Origin: Treponema sp.
GTDB taxonomy: Bacteria > Spirochaetota > Spirochaetia > Treponematales > Treponemataceae
Length of the DNA stretch: 64,000 nt
Direction of reading: 5' to 3'
Assembly (NCBI GenBank): GCA_017940005.1
Contig: JAGAZO010000005.1
Location: 1 to 64,000 of the forward strand
Both the position numbers and the translations under genes were made by a program. Positions 44,565-53,977 of this stretch are shown here, one piece after another (the first letter of the stretch is position 1; each line of letters begins with the position of its first letter). The notes under the pieces were generated by a model. That model saw nothing but the letters and a program-made list of their open reading frames with translations. It ran no database searches and was not told where the DNA came from.

Positions 44565-44933
44565 ATGATTCAAATGCAGTCTAATCTTGTTGTCGCAGAT
44601 AACTCCGGTGCAAAACTTGTTCAATGCATCAAAGTGCTTGGTGGATCGCGTCGTCGATATGCTGGCATAGGTGACATCATCGTAGTGGCGGTCAAAGACG
44701 CGATTCCTACATCTACTATAAAAAAAGGCTCAATAGAGAAAGCCGTTATAGTGCGTCAATCAAAAGAATATCGCCGCCCAGATGGTACATACATTCGTTT
44801 TGATGACAATGCATGCGTTATTGTGGACGAAAATAAAAATCCGAAAGGTAAGCGTGTTTTTGGTCCTGTGGCGCGTGAATTGCGCGATATGGATTTTATG
44901 AAAATCGTTTCGCTTGCACCGGAAGTATTATAA
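44565..44933 (+). CDS. rplN: 50S ribosomal protein L14
   Basis: This encodes 122 residues from the ATG at 44565 (AGGAG site). [40 protein letters not shown] and [20 protein letters not shown] are diagnostic. The 37 codons of open frame upstream overlap rpsQ and are not used. It starts the spc section. Confidence 0.98.
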   Translation: MIQMQSNLVVADNSGAKLVQCIKVLGGSRRRYAGIGDIIVVAVKDAIPTSTIKKGSIEKAVIVRQSKEYRRPDGTYIRFDDNACVIVDENKNPKGKRVFGPVARELRDMDFMKIVSLAPEVL

Positions 44934-44944
44934 GGAGCACGTGT

Positions 44945-45262
44945 ATGCAGAATAAGTTTAGAGTCAAAAAAAATGACAGTGTTGAGGTGCTCGTAGGAAA
45001 AGATAAAGGCAAACGCGGTACTGTTGTGCGCGTTATTCCGAAAAAAGAACGAGTTGTTGTGTCAGGTGTAAACATTGTAAAAAAAGCAATGCGAGCGCGC
45101 AGCCAACAAGAACAGGGCGGCATTATTGAAATTGAAGCGCCGTTGCATATTTCAAATGTAGGCATTGTCTGTAAAAAATGTGGACACCCTGTGCGAGTCG
45201 GTTATAAATTTGAAGGCGACAAAAAACTTCGTTTTTGCCGCAAATGTGGAGAAACACTGTAA
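44945..45262 (+). CDS. rplX: 50S ribosomal protein L24, zinc-binding form
   Basis: This encodes 105 residues. The KOW motif is [20 protein letters not shown]. The C-terminus carries two CxxC pairs (C76/C79 and C98/C101 in [10 protein letters not shown] and RFCRKCGE), a zinc-ribbon version of L24. The stop overlaps the rplE start (TAATG). Confidence 0.96.
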   Translation: MQNKFRVKKNDSVEVLVGKDKGKRGTVVRVIPKKERVVVSGVNIVKKAMRARSQQEQGGIIEIEAPLHISNVGIVCKKCGHPVRVGYKFEGDKKLRFCRKCGETL

Positions 45263-45813
45263 TGGATAATTACGTACCTCGTCTTAAGAAAGTTTACAAA
45301 GAAACAGTCGCACCCGAACTTACAAAAGAGTTTGGATATACAACACCAATGCAGGTGCCACAGCTTAAAAAGATTGTGGTGAGTGTGGGTGTGGGCGAAG
45401 CTCTCACCAATAAAAAACTCCTCGACGCTGCCGTTGCTGATTTGACACAGATTACTGGACAACGTGCGGTTAAAACAAAAGCGAAGAAAAGTATTGCAAA
45501 CTTTAAATTGCGTGAGGGTAATGAAATCGGTGCAATGGTAACGCTGCGTGGAAACATGATGTATGAGTTCCTTGATCGTCTTATAAATGTTGCACTACCA
45601 CGTGTCAAAGATTTTCGTGGCATTAAGTCGACAGGTTTTGATGGGCATGGAAATTTTTCTCTTGGCATTACCGAGCAAATTATTTTTCCAGAGATAGATT
45701 TTGATAAAATTGAGCGTATTTCTGGTATGAATATAGCAATTGTGACGAGCGCAGGCACTGATAATGAAGCGCGTGCTTTGCTCTCAAAATTTAATATGCC
45801 GTTCCGGAAATAA
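45262..45813 (+). CDS. rplE: 50S ribosomal protein L5
   Basis: This encodes 183 residues; [39 protein letters not shown] and [18 protein letters not shown] are hallmarks. L5 holds 5S rRNA and contacts the P-site tRNA. It is coupled to rplX by the overlapping TAATG. Confidence 0.97.
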   Translation: MDNYVPRLKKVYKETVAPELTKEFGYTTPMQVPQLKKIVVSVGVGEALTNKKLLDAAVADLTQITGQRAVKTKAKKSIANFKLREGNEIGAMVTLRGNMMYEFLDRLINVALPRVKDFRGIKSTGFDGHGNFSLGITEQIIFPEIDFDKIERISGMNIAIVTSAGTDNEARALLSKFNMPFRK

Positions 45814-45823
45814 GTGAGGAGTT

Positions 45824-46009
45824 ATGGCTAAGAAATCTATGATTATTAAAGCGGCCCGCAAACAAAAATATCCGACACGAGAATATAATCGCTGCCAGAT
45901 TTGCGGTCGTCCGCGTGGTTATTTGCGGAAATTTAAAATGTGCCGCTTGTGTTTCCGTAAATATGCAAGTGAAGGCCTTTTACCAGGCGTCACTAAATCA
46001 AGCTGGTAG
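45824..46009 (+). CDS. rpsN: 30S ribosomal protein S14, zinc type
   Basis: This encodes 61 residues with Cys24, Cys27, Cys40 and Cys43 ([21 protein letters not shown]). This short zinc-containing S14 differs from the longer zinc-free paralogue of enterics. Its end ([11 protein letters not shown]) is canonical. Confidence 0.97.
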   Translation: MAKKSMIIKAARKQKYPTREYNRCQICGRPRGYLRKFKMCRLCFRKYASEGLLPGVTKSSW

Positions 46010-46021
46010 TGGAGGAAAAAA

Positions 46022-46420
46022 ATGAGTGCATCAGATCCTGTAGCAGACATGCTCACAAAGGTTCGGAATGCGGTTGCTGTCCGCCACGAAAAAGTTGACG
46101 TGCCTACTTCAAAGCTCAAACTTGAAATCGTGAAAATTCTGAAAACCGAGGGATATATAAAAAATTTCAAAAAAGTCTCTGAAGATGGACATAATATTAT
46201 CCGCATTTTTTTGAAATATGATGATCAGAATAATTCGGTTATACATGGACTTAAAAAGATTTCGACGCCCGGTCGCCGTGTATATTCTGGTTTTAAAGAT
46301 TTACCGCGTGTTTATAACGGATACGGCACGCTCATCGTTTCTACGTCTGCTGGTGTTACTACGGGCAGAAAGGCGACGGAAAAAATGGTGGGCGGTGAAT
46401 TAATCTGCACGGTATGGTAA
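46022..46420 (+). CDS. rpsH: 30S ribosomal protein S8
   Basis: This encodes 132 residues: [40 protein letters not shown] and GGELICTVW. In enterics S8 represses the spc operon by binding its mRNA; no such site was identified here. Confidence 0.97.
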   Translation: MSASDPVADMLTKVRNAVAVRHEKVDVPTSKLKLEIVKILKTEGYIKNFKKVSEDGHNIIRIFLKYDDQNNSVIHGLKKISTPGRRVYSGFKDLPRVYNGYGTLIVSTSAGVTTGRKATEKMVGGELICTVW

Positions 46421-46432
46421 CAGGAGGCGATA

Positions 46433-46972
46433 ATGTCTAAACTTGGTAAACTTCCTGTCGTAGTACCGACAGGTGTAACTGTTACAGTTAATCCTGACTC
46501 AATTTCTGTGAAAGGTCCAAAGGGTGAGCTTACACAAGCATACAGCAAAAATGTGAAAGTTGCATTTGAAGACGGAAATATTACAGTGACGACATTGAAT
46601 ACTTCAAAACAAGCAAATGCAGATCACGGGCTGTACCGCAGTCTTATCAACAATATGGTGATTGGTGTTACAACTGGTTTCACAAAATCGCTCATTATCA
46701 ATGGTGTTGGTTTCCGCGCTGAAGTAAAGGGTAATGAACTTGTAATGAATCTTGGCTATTCAAATGATTTTATTGCGATTATTCCAGATGGCCTTACTGT
46801 TGCGGCTGATAACAATGGAAAAATTTCTGTATCGGGAATTAGCAAGCAGCAGGTAGGACAATTTTGTGCGGAAATCCGCAGTTTACGAGAGCCTGAACCG
46901 TATAAAGGCAAAGGTATTCGTTATGAAAATGAAGTTATCAGACGCAAAGTCGGTAAGACAGGCGTAAAATAA
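46433..46972 (+). CDS. rplF: 50S ribosomal protein L6
   Basis: This encodes 179 residues: [32 protein letters not shown] and the C-terminal [20 protein letters not shown] motif. L6 sits near the factor-binding site. Confidence 0.97.
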   Translation: MSKLGKLPVVVPTGVTVTVNPDSISVKGPKGELTQAYSKNVKVAFEDGNITVTTLNTSKQANADHGLYRSLINNMVIGVTTGFTKSLIINGVGFRAEVKGNELVMNLGYSNDFIAIIPDGLTVAADNNGKISVSGISKQQVGQFCAEIRSLREPEPYKGKGIRYENEVIRRKVGKTGVK

Positions 46973-46983
46973 GGCGGCAGTAT

Positions 46984-47352
46984 ATGTTGATTAGAAAGAA
47001 AATGAGCGACAAATTACGAAAACGGTTGCATAGAAAGATTCACATTCGCAAGCGCGTGTATGGCACTGCGGCACGCCCGCGTTTGACGGTTACACGCAGC
47101 AATAGAAATCTTTTGATGCAAGCGGTGAATGATGACAACGGTACAACGCTTGCAGCTATTTCTACGCTTGAAAAAGAATTTGCAGGCTTGAAGCCAACTG
47201 TTGCAGATGCGGCAAAACTCGGTGAAGCATTTGGTGCCCGCCTTAAAGAAAAGCAGATTACAACGGTAGTATTTGATCGTAATGGCTATCTATATCACGG
47301 TGTTGTAAAGGCACTCGCAGACGGAACCCGTAAAGCGGGAATCGTATTTTAA
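46984..47352 (+). CDS. rplR: 50S ribosomal protein L18
   Basis: This encodes 122 residues: [10 protein letters not shown]-type start ([20 protein letters not shown]), [20 protein letters not shown] and [20 protein letters not shown]. It binds 5S rRNA. Confidence 0.96.
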   Translation: MLIRKKMSDKLRKRLHRKIHIRKRVYGTAARPRLTVTRSNRNLLMQAVNDDNGTTLAAISTLEKEFAGLKPTVADAAKLGEAFGARLKEKQITTVVFDRNGYLYHGVVKALADGTRKAGIVF

Positions 47353-47377
47353 GCGGGCGCTCCCGATAGGAGAATGT

Positions 47378-48019
47378 ATGGCAGAACAACAGGAAATAGA
47401 AAATAAAGAAACAATCGCGTCGGTAGATGCAAAAGCCGCTGTTGCGCGTCAGGAAAATACGAACGCTCGGGAAGCGAGAAATGGACACGATGGTGCTAAT
47501 CGCAGAGGGCGCCGTGAGCGTGACAGACGAAGCGAAGAAAATAAGGAATTTGTTGAGAAACTCGTTACGCTCAATCGTACTGCGAAAGTGGTAAAAGGTG
47601 GTCGTCGGTTTTCGTTTGCAGCGCTCGCCGTTGTTGGTGACAAAAAAGGGCGTGTTGGGTACGGATTTGGCAAGGCAAATGATGTAACTGAGGCTATTCG
47701 TAAAAGCATAGATAGGGCAAAGCGAAATCTTATTGTGGTACCTATTAAAAATGGAACAGTGCCGCATGAAATGATAGGCAAGTTTAAAGGCTCTTCTGTG
47801 CTGCTCAAGCCAGCACGTCCTGGTACAGGAATTATTGCGGGCGGTGCAGTTCGTGCGGTTATGGATGCAGCTGGTGCTACAGATATCATTTCAAAATCCA
47901 TAGGTTCGAGCACTTCTGTAAATGTCGTGCGTGCCACGTTTGACGCTATTGAGCATCTTATGGATGCAAAGAAGATTGCTGTAGGCAGAGGTAAAACGCT
48001 CAACGAGTTGTGGGGATAA
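47378..48019 (+). CDS. rpsE: 30S ribosomal protein S5
   Basis: This encodes 213 residues. The core from about residue 58 has [39 protein letters not shown] and [20 protein letters not shown]. The N-terminal 50 residues are a charged low-complexity extension ([20 protein letters not shown]) longer than in most bacteria. Confidence 0.97.
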   Translation: MAEQQEIENKETIASVDAKAAVARQENTNAREARNGHDGANRRGRRERDRRSEENKEFVEKLVTLNRTAKVVKGGRRFSFAALAVVGDKKGRVGYGFGKANDVTEAIRKSIDRAKRNLIVVPIKNGTVPHEMIGKFKGSSVLLKPARPGTGIIAGGAVRAVMDAAGATDIISKSIGSSTSVNVVRATFDAIEHLMDAKKIAVGRGKTLNELWG

Positions 48020-48021
48020 TT

Positions 48022-48207
48022 ATGGCTGGTAAACTCAAGATTACGCTTACAAAAAGTACAATCAGGCAAAAAGCAGACGTAAAGGCGACAGTACGTTCGC
48101 TTGGTCTTAAAAAGCTCAACTCATCTGTTATACACGATGACAATCCGTCTATACGTGGAATGATTAGAAGATGTTTTCATATTCTTACCGTTGAAGAGGT
48201 GCAATAA
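48022..48207 (+). CDS. rpmD: 50S ribosomal protein L30
   Basis: This encodes 61 residues from the ATG at 48022: [38 protein letters not shown]. The stop overlaps the rplO start (TAATG). Confidence 0.95.
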   Translation: MAGKLKITLTKSTIRQKADVKATVRSLGLKKLNSSVIHDDNPSIRGMIRRCFHILTVEEVQ

Positions 48208-48767
48208 TGTCAGATTATAATCCTGTTCTTCATGCGCCAAAGGGTGCAAATAAAAAGCCGAAGAGAGTCGGACGTGGTTCTTCTTCCGGCCACGGTACTA
48301 CTGCCGGACGCGGTAATAAAGGTCAGCAGTCTCGTTCAGGAAAAAAACTTCCGTATGTTGGATTTGAAGGCGGGCAAATGCCGCTCTACAGGCGCCTTGC
48401 GCAACGTGGATTTTCAAATGTACGTTTTAAAACCCCTGTCGTCTGTTTCAATATCGAGGAACTTGAGGCAAAGTTTTCAGATGGCGACACAGTTGACCGC
48501 GCAGCTCTCATAGAGAAAAAGCTTATCTCGTCAAAGAAAAAAGAACAGATAAAGATACTCGGCAAAGGTGATGTTACAAAAAAATTCACTGTAAAGGTCG
48601 ATAAGATTTCGAAATCTGCAAAAGAGAAAATTGAAAATGTTGGCGGCACGGTTGACGCTGTTGTGGGCGCTCATCGAAAAGAGCGTAACATGGCATATGC
48701 AAAGTGGCGCGACGAAAAAAATGAAAAAGCTGCTGCAGTAAAAAATGATGACAAAAAGAAGAAATAA
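48207..48767 (+). CDS. rplO: 50S ribosomal protein L15
   Basis: This encodes 186 residues; RVGRGSSSGHGTTAGRGNKG and PYVGFEGGQMPLYRRLAQRG are L15 hallmarks. The C-terminus (from about residue 150) is a charged Lys/Ala tail beyond the usual length. Confidence 0.97.
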   Translation: MSDYNPVLHAPKGANKKPKRVGRGSSSGHGTTAGRGNKGQQSRSGKKLPYVGFEGGQMPLYRRLAQRGFSNVRFKTPVVCFNIEELEAKFSDGDTVDRAALIEKKLISSKKKEQIKILGKGDVTKKFTVKVDKISKSAKEKIENVGGTVDAVVGAHRKERNMAYAKWRDEKNEKAAAVKNDDKKKK

Positions 48768-48780
48768 GGCGGAATAGAAC

Positions 48781-50115
48781 ATGGCAGGCAATCCAATTGT
48801 GAATATGTTTAGAATAAAAGAACTCCGCAGTCGTTTGCTTTTTACGCTGTTCATCATGGCTGTGTTCCGATTAGGAAGCGTGCTTACAATTCCGGGAATT
48901 GATGCAAACGTCCTGCTTGCATATTTTGATGAGTTGGCGGCACAGAATAAAAATGCTTTTGCAAGCTACATGGATTTTTTTGTTGGCGGCGCATTTTCCA
49001 ATTTTTCTGTTTTTATGCTTGGCGTTATGCCGTATATTTCTACGCAGATTATCATGCAACTCGCGATTATCATCTTCCCATCTCTTAAACGGATTGTAGA
49101 AGAAGATGGCGGTCAGCGAAAAATTGCCATGTGGACACGCGTTGGCACAATATTGGTATGTTTGTTACAGTCGTATGCAGTGACTGTATACGCATCAAGC
49201 ATACCAGGTTCAATTGTCATTGAAAATAGACTCGCATTCCGTTTGCTTGCAATGATGACGGTGACAACGGGCTCAATGATTACGATATGGTTAGGCGACC
49301 AAATTACCGCACGTGGCATTGGCAACGGCATCTCAATGATGATTTTTGCCGGTATTGTAGCTCGCCTTCCTCGAGCAATAGTTGACTTGTGGCAGGGTAT
49401 TCGGAATGGCTCTGTTCAGCCAGTGTTTGCTATTATTGTGCTCGTGATGTTTCTCGGTATTATTGCCCTTGTTGTGTACGAGGAATCTGGTGAACGAAAA
49501 ATTCCTGTGCATTATGCAAAACGTGTTGTAGGCAGAAAAATGTACGGCGGACAAAATACATACATTCCATTTAAAGTCAATCCGTCAAATGTAATGCCGC
49601 TTATTTTTGCATCATCACTTCTTACGTTCCCTATTCAGCTTATTCAAATGTTTGGAAGCAATCAGAATTCTGCGCGCTGGGTATCGAGGCTTGCTGTATT
49701 CTTGACCCCGAACGGATTGTGGTACAATATTTTATTTATCATACTTATCGTCTTCTTCGCATACTTCTACACTCAGGTTACATTGAATCCTACGGAAATT
49801 GCGAAGCAAATACGGGAAAACGGCGGCTCCATTCCCGGTGTTCGCACCGATAAAACAGAAGAATATCTGCAAAAGATTTTGAATAGACTCATATTGCCTG
49901 GCTCGTTGTTCTTGTGTATAATGGCGGTGCTCCCGACAGTCATTCAAACGCTTTTCAAATTTCCGCAGTCAGTTGCGATGCTTATGGGCGGTACGTCTTT
50001 GATAATCATGGTTGGTGTCGATTTAGATACGATGAGTCAGATTGAAGCGTTGCTCAAAATGCATCATCACGATGGGCTTGTGTCGAAAGGCAGAATCAGA
50101 TCGCGAAGGTTGTAG
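48781..50115 (+). CDS. secY: Protein translocase channel SecY
   Basis: This encodes 444 residues with ten membrane helices. RIKELRSRLLFTLFIMAVFR opens the protein, the plug region and VLTIPGIDAN follow, and GGSIPGVRTDKTEEYLQKIL is the cytosolic C5 loop. SecY forms the inner-membrane pore with SecE and SecG for Sec-dependent export. adk, map and infA, which commonly follow secY, are absent here. Confidence 0.98.
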   Translation: MAGNPIVNMFRIKELRSRLLFTLFIMAVFRLGSVLTIPGIDANVLLAYFDELAAQNKNAFASYMDFFVGGAFSNFSVFMLGVMPYISTQIIMQLAIIIFPSLKRIVEEDGGQRKIAMWTRVGTILVCLLQSYAVTVYASSIPGSIVIENRLAFRLLAMMTVTTGSMITIWLGDQITARGIGNGISMMIFAGIVARLPRAIVDLWQGIRNGSVQPVFAIIVLVMFLGIIALVVYEESGERKIPVHYAKRVVGRKMYGGQNTYIPFKVNPSNVMPLIFASSLLTFPIQLIQMFGSNQNSARWVSRLAVFLTPNGLWYNILFIILIVFFAYFYTQVTLNPTEIAKQIRENGGSIPGVRTDKTEEYLQKILNRLILPGSLFLCIMAVLPTVIQTLFKFPQSVAMLMGGTSLIIMVGVDLDTMSQIEALLKMHHHDGLVSKGRIRSRRL

Positions 50116-50147
50116 CTTGCGCGAATTATTCAGTAAAATGGATTTTT

Positions 50148-50153
50148 ATAATA
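50148..50153 (+). promoter_or_regulatory. Possible -10 box in front of rpmJ
   Basis: TATAAT lies in the short gap between secY and rpmJ, followed by GGAGG before the rpmJ ATG. No clear -35 box. A secondary promoter for the alpha section is possible. Confidence 0.3.
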
Positions 50154-50166
50154 GATGGAGGCTTGT

Positions 50167-50280
50167 ATGAAAGTACGTACCAGCGTAAAACCTATCTGTG
50201 CAAACTGTAAGGTTATTAGACGAGGCGGTATTGTCCGCATTATTTGTTCAAACCCAAAGCATAAGCAGCGACAAGGATAA
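50167..50280 (+). CDS. rpmJ: 50S ribosomal protein L36
   Basis: This encodes 37 residues: [20 protein letters not shown] then [17 protein letters not shown]. Zinc ligands Cys11, Cys14, Cys27 and His32 are all present. ATGGAGG precedes the ATG. Confidence 0.97.
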   Translation: MKVRTSVKPICANCKVIRRGGIVRIICSNPKHKQRQG

Positions 50281-50292
50281 GGAGAAAATATA

Positions 50293-50661
50293 ATGGCAAG
50301 AATTGAGGGTGTAGATATCCCGAATAAGCACATATTCATTGCGCTTACGTATATTTATGGAATCGGTCGTTCTTCTGCAAATGAGATTTGCAAAAAGACG
50401 GGAATTGATCCGCATAAATTAGCAAACGATTTAACCGAAGAGGAATTGGCAAAAATCCGCGACATAATTGATAAAAATTATAAAGTGGAAGGGCATCTCC
50501 GTACGGAAGTCGGTCTTAATTTAAAGCGTCTTATGGATATTGGCTGCTATCGTGGGCTTCGGCATCGTAAAGGGCTTCCTGTGCGAGGGCAGCGTACGCG
50601 CACAAATGCTCGCACGCGCAAAGGTAAGAAAAAGACTGTTGCCAATAAGAAGAAGGCGTAG
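50293..50661 (+). CDS. rpsM: 30S ribosomal protein S13
   Basis: This encodes 122 residues: [32 protein letters not shown] and [20 protein letters not shown] with the basic [13 protein letters not shown] tail that reaches the P site. AAGGAG precedes the ATG. Confidence 0.97.
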   Translation: MARIEGVDIPNKHIFIALTYIYGIGRSSANEICKKTGIDPHKLANDLTEEELAKIRDIIDKNYKVEGHLRTEVGLNLKRLMDIGCYRGLRHRKGLPVRGQRTRTNARTRKGKKKTVANKKKA

Positions 50662-50673
50662 TAGAGTACACAT

Positions 50674-50736
50674 CTGCTGTTGTTTGCAATAAAGAACAGC
50701 AGCGAGATTGTGCCGTTGTATGAAAATTGCGGCACA
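50674..50736 (+). promoter_or_regulatory. Twin hairpins between rpsM and rpsK
   Basis: The 107-base gap holds two hairpins in a row: CTGCTGTT with AACAGCAG (50674-50702) and TGTGCCG with CGGCACA (50709-50736). Neither has a U-run. The rpsK binding site follows. As this is the longest gap in the alpha section, a ribosomal-protein binding site (S4 controls this region in other bacteria) or an RNA-processing site is plausible. Confidence 0.5.
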
Positions 50737-50768
50737 CAGCAAATTATGATTTTTATATAGGAGATAAA

Positions 50769-51155
50769 ATGCCTGCTGCTAAAAAAACAAAGCGAAAAGA
50801 GAAAAAGAGTGTATACGAAGGTAATGTATATATTCAAGCAACATTCAATAATACTATCGTGACTGTTACCGATTTGAAAGGCAATACAATTTCATGGGCT
50901 TCTTCTGGCGGGCTTGGTTTTCGCGGAGCTAAAAAATCAACGCCGTTTGCCGCACAGTCTGTTGCAGAAACAGCTGTTCAAAAAGCGCTTTCAAGCGGTT
51001 TGCGTGAAGTTCATGTATATGTAAAAGGGCCGGGAATGGGGCGTGAAAATGCAATTCGTTCACTCGGAAATTTAGGGCTTAAAGTAAAATCTATTTCCGA
51101 CACTACGCCGATTCCACATAATGGTTGCCGTCCACGAAAAACACGTCGCATGTAA
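50769..51155 (+). CDS. rpsK: 30S ribosomal protein S11
   Basis: This encodes 128 residues from the ATG at 50769 (AGGAGATAAA). [40 protein letters not shown] and [14 protein letters not shown] are hallmarks; S11 lies on the platform near the E site. Confidence 0.98.
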   Translation: MPAAKKTKRKEKKSVYEGNVYIQATFNNTIVTVTDLKGNTISWASSGGLGFRGAKKSTPFAAQSVAETAVQKALSSGLREVHVYVKGPGMGRENAIRSLGNLGLKVKSISDTTPIPHNGCRPRKTRRM

Positions 51156-51167
51156 GGAGTTTGACAA

Positions 51168-51803
51168 ATGGCAAGATATACAGGACCTGTCTGCCGCTTG
51201 TGCAGGGCAGAACAAAAAAAATTGATGCTTAAAGGCAAACGCTGCATGAGCGATAAGTGCCCGATTAATAAAAAACGCCCTGCTCCGGGCAAAGACCCAA
51301 AAGCGCGTATTGGCAAGCGCAGTGAATATGGTACGCAGCTTCGTGAAAAGCAAAAAATCAAGCGAATGTACGGTATGCTCGAGCGGCAGTTCCGTTTGAC
51401 GTTTGAACGTGCACAGCGCATGTCTGGTGTTACTGGCGAAAACCTTATCCGTTTGCTTGAATCTCGCCTTGATAGTGTAGTGTATCGTATGCGTTTTGCA
51501 ATGAGCCGTAGTCAGGCGCGTCAACTTGTTCAGCATGGGCATATCTATGTGAATGGCAAAAAAGTTGACATACCGAGCTATCAAGTGCGACCGGGCTCTG
51601 TAATTGAAGTTCGTGAACGAAGCAAGCGACTTACACTTGTACAGGACGCATTGTCAGAAATTTCAAAATCAGGAACAATGCCGTGGGTTAGCGTTGATGT
51701 TGATGCAGTAAAAGGTACATTCATGCAATATCCTATGCGCAATGAGGTTACTGATTTGGCTGATGTAAAAGAGCAGCTCGTTGTTGAGCTCTATTCTAAA
51801 TAG
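51168..51803 (+). CDS. rpsD: 30S ribosomal protein S4, zinc type
   Basis: This encodes 211 residues. The zinc knuckle has Cys9, Cys12, Cys26 and Cys31. The S4 RNA-binding domain is RLDSVVYRMRFAMSRSQARQ, LVQHGHIYVNGKKVDIPSY. S4 nucleates 30S assembly. Confidence 0.98.
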   Translation: MARYTGPVCRLCRAEQKKLMLKGKRCMSDKCPINKKRPAPGKDPKARIGKRSEYGTQLREKQKIKRMYGMLERQFRLTFERAQRMSGVTGENLIRLLESRLDSVVYRMRFAMSRSQARQLVQHGHIYVNGKKVDIPSYQVRPGSVIEVRERSKRLTLVQDALSEISKSGTMPWVSVDVDAVKGTFMQYPMRNEVTDLADVKEQLVVELYSK

Positions 51804-51818
51804 AGATAAGGAGTTCAG

Positions 51819-52874
51819 ATGGCTCGAAAAAATTTGCTTAAAGGTTTTAGAAAACCGAAGGGCATTACGTATACTCCTATTGATACAAATCCTAATTACG
51901 GAAAATTTACAGCGTATCCGTTTGAAACGGGATTTGGCACGACGATTGGTAATACGCTTCGACGTGTACTGTTGTCTTCAATTCAGGGGTATGCTATTAC
52001 GTCTGTGCGGATTACATCGTATGATGCCGACGGGGTGCCTCATGTTATTTCTAGTGAGTTTGAAGCGATTCCAAATATTGTTGAAGACACACTTGAAGTT
52101 ATCAATAGCTTGAAACAGGTGCGTTTGCGTTTGCCAGCCGACATAGAGCAAGATACAATTCTGTATGAGTTCAAAGGCCCCGGCGTGGTAAAAAGCAATG
52201 ATTTTGTCAAAAACGGTGAACTTGAAGTGATGACAAAAGATATGCTCATTTTTACGATGATGGAAAATGCGCGCCTTGACATTGAAGTGCAAATTGATTT
52301 GGGCAGGGGATATATTCCTGTTGAAATGAATGAGCGGTATATTGATGTTGTTGGCACAATTCCAATGGATGCTATCTTTACGCCTGTCACAAAAGTAAAA
52401 TATGCTATTGAACCGTGTCGCGTTGGACAACGGAACGACTACGATAAACTTGTGCTTGAGATTTGGACAGATGGCACAATTTCTCCAGAAGATGCGCTTG
52501 CTGAGGCTGCGAAAATCGCAGATGATCATTTTAGGATTTTTATCAATTTTGATGATGATGCTCTTTTTGGTTCGGATGACGGTGATGAAGGTGACAAGCG
52601 TATTCGAGATATTCTCAATACCCCTGTTGACGAACTTGAGCTTTCAGTGCGTTCGTCGAACTGCTTAAAAAATGCGAGTATACGTACAATCGGCGAATTG
52701 ACAAAAAAAACAGAAGATGATATTGCTAAAACGCGTAACTTCGGCAAAAAAAGTCTTACCGAAATTAAAGAAAAGCTTCAGGAATGGGGACTGACTCTTG
52801 GCATGACGGACTACAGTCATCTGAGAAATGCTGTTAACTTATCAAAACAGAAGGAAGAAATAGATGAATCATAG
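51819..52874 (+). CDS. rpoA: RNA polymerase alpha subunit
   Basis: This encodes 351 residues. The N-terminal dimerisation domain has [20 protein letters not shown]; an acidic linker ([12 protein letters not shown]) leads to the C-terminal promoter-contacting domain with [20 protein letters not shown] and [20 protein letters not shown]. Its last codons overlap rplQ by 11 bases. Confidence 0.98.
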   Translation: MARKNLLKGFRKPKGITYTPIDTNPNYGKFTAYPFETGFGTTIGNTLRRVLLSSIQGYAITSVRITSYDADGVPHVISSEFEAIPNIVEDTLEVINSLKQVRLRLPADIEQDTILYEFKGPGVVKSNDFVKNGELEVMTKDMLIFTMMENARLDIEVQIDLGRGYIPVEMNERYIDVVGTIPMDAIFTPVTKVKYAIEPCRVGQRNDYDKLVLEIWTDGTISPEDALAEAAKIADDHFRIFINFDDDALFGSDDGDEGDKRIRDILNTPVDELELSVRSSNCLKNASIRTIGELTKKTEDDIAKTRNFGKKSLTEIKEKLQEWGLTLGMTDYSHLRNAVNLSKQKEEIDES

Positions 52875-53376
52875 AACAGGTTTTAACCCACTTTCACGTC
52901 CTACTGGGCATAGGCGCGCAATGTCGCGTAACATGGTAACCTCTCTTTTTAGATTTGAACGTATTACAACAACAAAAGCAAAAGCGAGAGAGGTTCGGCG
53001 TTCTGCAGAAAAACTCATTACGCGCGCAAAAGTTGATTCCGTGCATAATCGCCGTCAAGTTGCAAAATTTATTTCAGATGAGAGAGTGCTGAATAAATTG
53101 TTCACAGAAATTGGTCCACGCATGAAAGAGCGTCCGGGTGGATACACGCGTATTTTGAAGCTTGGATTCCGTCAAGGCGATGCAGCAGATATCGTGCTTC
53201 TTGAGCTTGTCGATTATAAACTTGATGACGGCAGCGCGGATACAAAAACTGATAAAAAGGTCTCAAAGAAAACATCGGGCGGCACCAAAAAAGCAGCAGA
53301 TAAAAAGGAGCACGATAAAACTGTGGCAAAAGAAAAAAAATCTGCTGAAAAACAAAGTGCGGAAGTAAAGGAGTAA
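52864..53376 (+). CDS. rplQ: 50S ribosomal protein L17
   Basis: This encodes 170 residues. The L17 core (about 1-118) has [41 protein letters not shown] tail of about 50 Lys/Ala/Glu-rich residues ([18 protein letters not shown]) extends it. It overlaps the end of rpoA by 11 bases, so the two are coupled. Confidence 0.96.
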   Translation: MNHRTGFNPLSRPTGHRRAMSRNMVTSLFRFERITTTKAKAREVRRSAEKLITRAKVDSVHNRRQVAKFISDERVLNKLFTEIGPRMKERPGGYTRILKLGFRQGDAADIVLLELVDYKLDDGSADTKTDKKVSKKTSGGTKKAADKKEHDKTVAKEKKSAEKQSAEVKE

Positions 53377-53378
53377 GT

Positions 53379-53636
53379 ATGGCTAAGAATCATAGAGGGA
53401 CAGGAATCCGCTCGCTGCCGTCGCATGGAAGAGGCACATGCCCAGTATGTCATAAAACAGGCGTAAAAATCATCTACGAAGTTGAAATTGACGGAAATAA
53501 AGTGATGGTATGCAAATTTTGCAATGCTGCTATGAAAAATAAAGCACGCAAAGAAAAACGTGCGCAAAAAGCTGCTGTCTCTGTTGCCGAACCTGCTGCA
53601 ACGGAAGCTCCTGTTCAAGAATCTGCTACAGAGTAG
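53379..53636 (+). CDS. Small zinc-ribbon protein following rplQ
   Basis: This encodes 85 residues. The N-terminus MAKNHRGTGIRSLPSHGRG is basic and disordered-looking. Two CxxC pairs (C21/C24 in GTCPVCHKTG, C45/C48 in VCKFCNAA) form a zinc ribbon that resembles small ribosomal proteins. The end is Ala/Glu-rich. It begins two bases after the rplQ stop, so it belongs to the superoperon. I recognise no named family; a role in ribosome function or assembly is inferred from position and fold. Confidence 0.75.
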   Translation: MAKNHRGTGIRSLPSHGRGTCPVCHKTGVKIIYEVEIDGNKVMVCKFCNAAMKNKARKEKRAQKAAVSVAEPAATEAPVQESATE

Positions 53637-53977
53637 CTCTGTACATATGTGCCAAACGCGCATATGTACATGCCGTTTTCATGTAGAGTATTTACCATTG
53701 CTGTTTGGTAAGCGTATTGAGTAACTGTTTGCCTGTGTCTCATGTAGATGCAGGTGAACATATGTAGTAGTTATGTGTTTTCATTTCTCAATGGTGACAG
53801 ATTATATGCTCGGGTAAGCAGATTGCTATGGGCGGTAAAAGCCAAAGGCGAGTAGATGATAGCTTTACCACAGAGCGTTCTAGGTGCTTGCAATTCTTTA
53901 ATATTTTTAATATATTAAGTATAAGTTAAGTAGTTCAAGAGGCGTGTAGCCAGTTTTCATTTTTATGGAGGTTTGAT
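53637..53977. other. Intergenic region with hairpin, upstream of livK
   Basis: A twelve-base-pair hairpin at about 53641-53669 (GTACATATGTGC with GCGCATATGTAC, one wobble) follows the superoperon but lacks a U-run. The rest is non-coding. The AT-rich TTTAATATATTAAGTATAAG near 53904-53927 is the likely livK promoter area. Confidence 0.45.
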
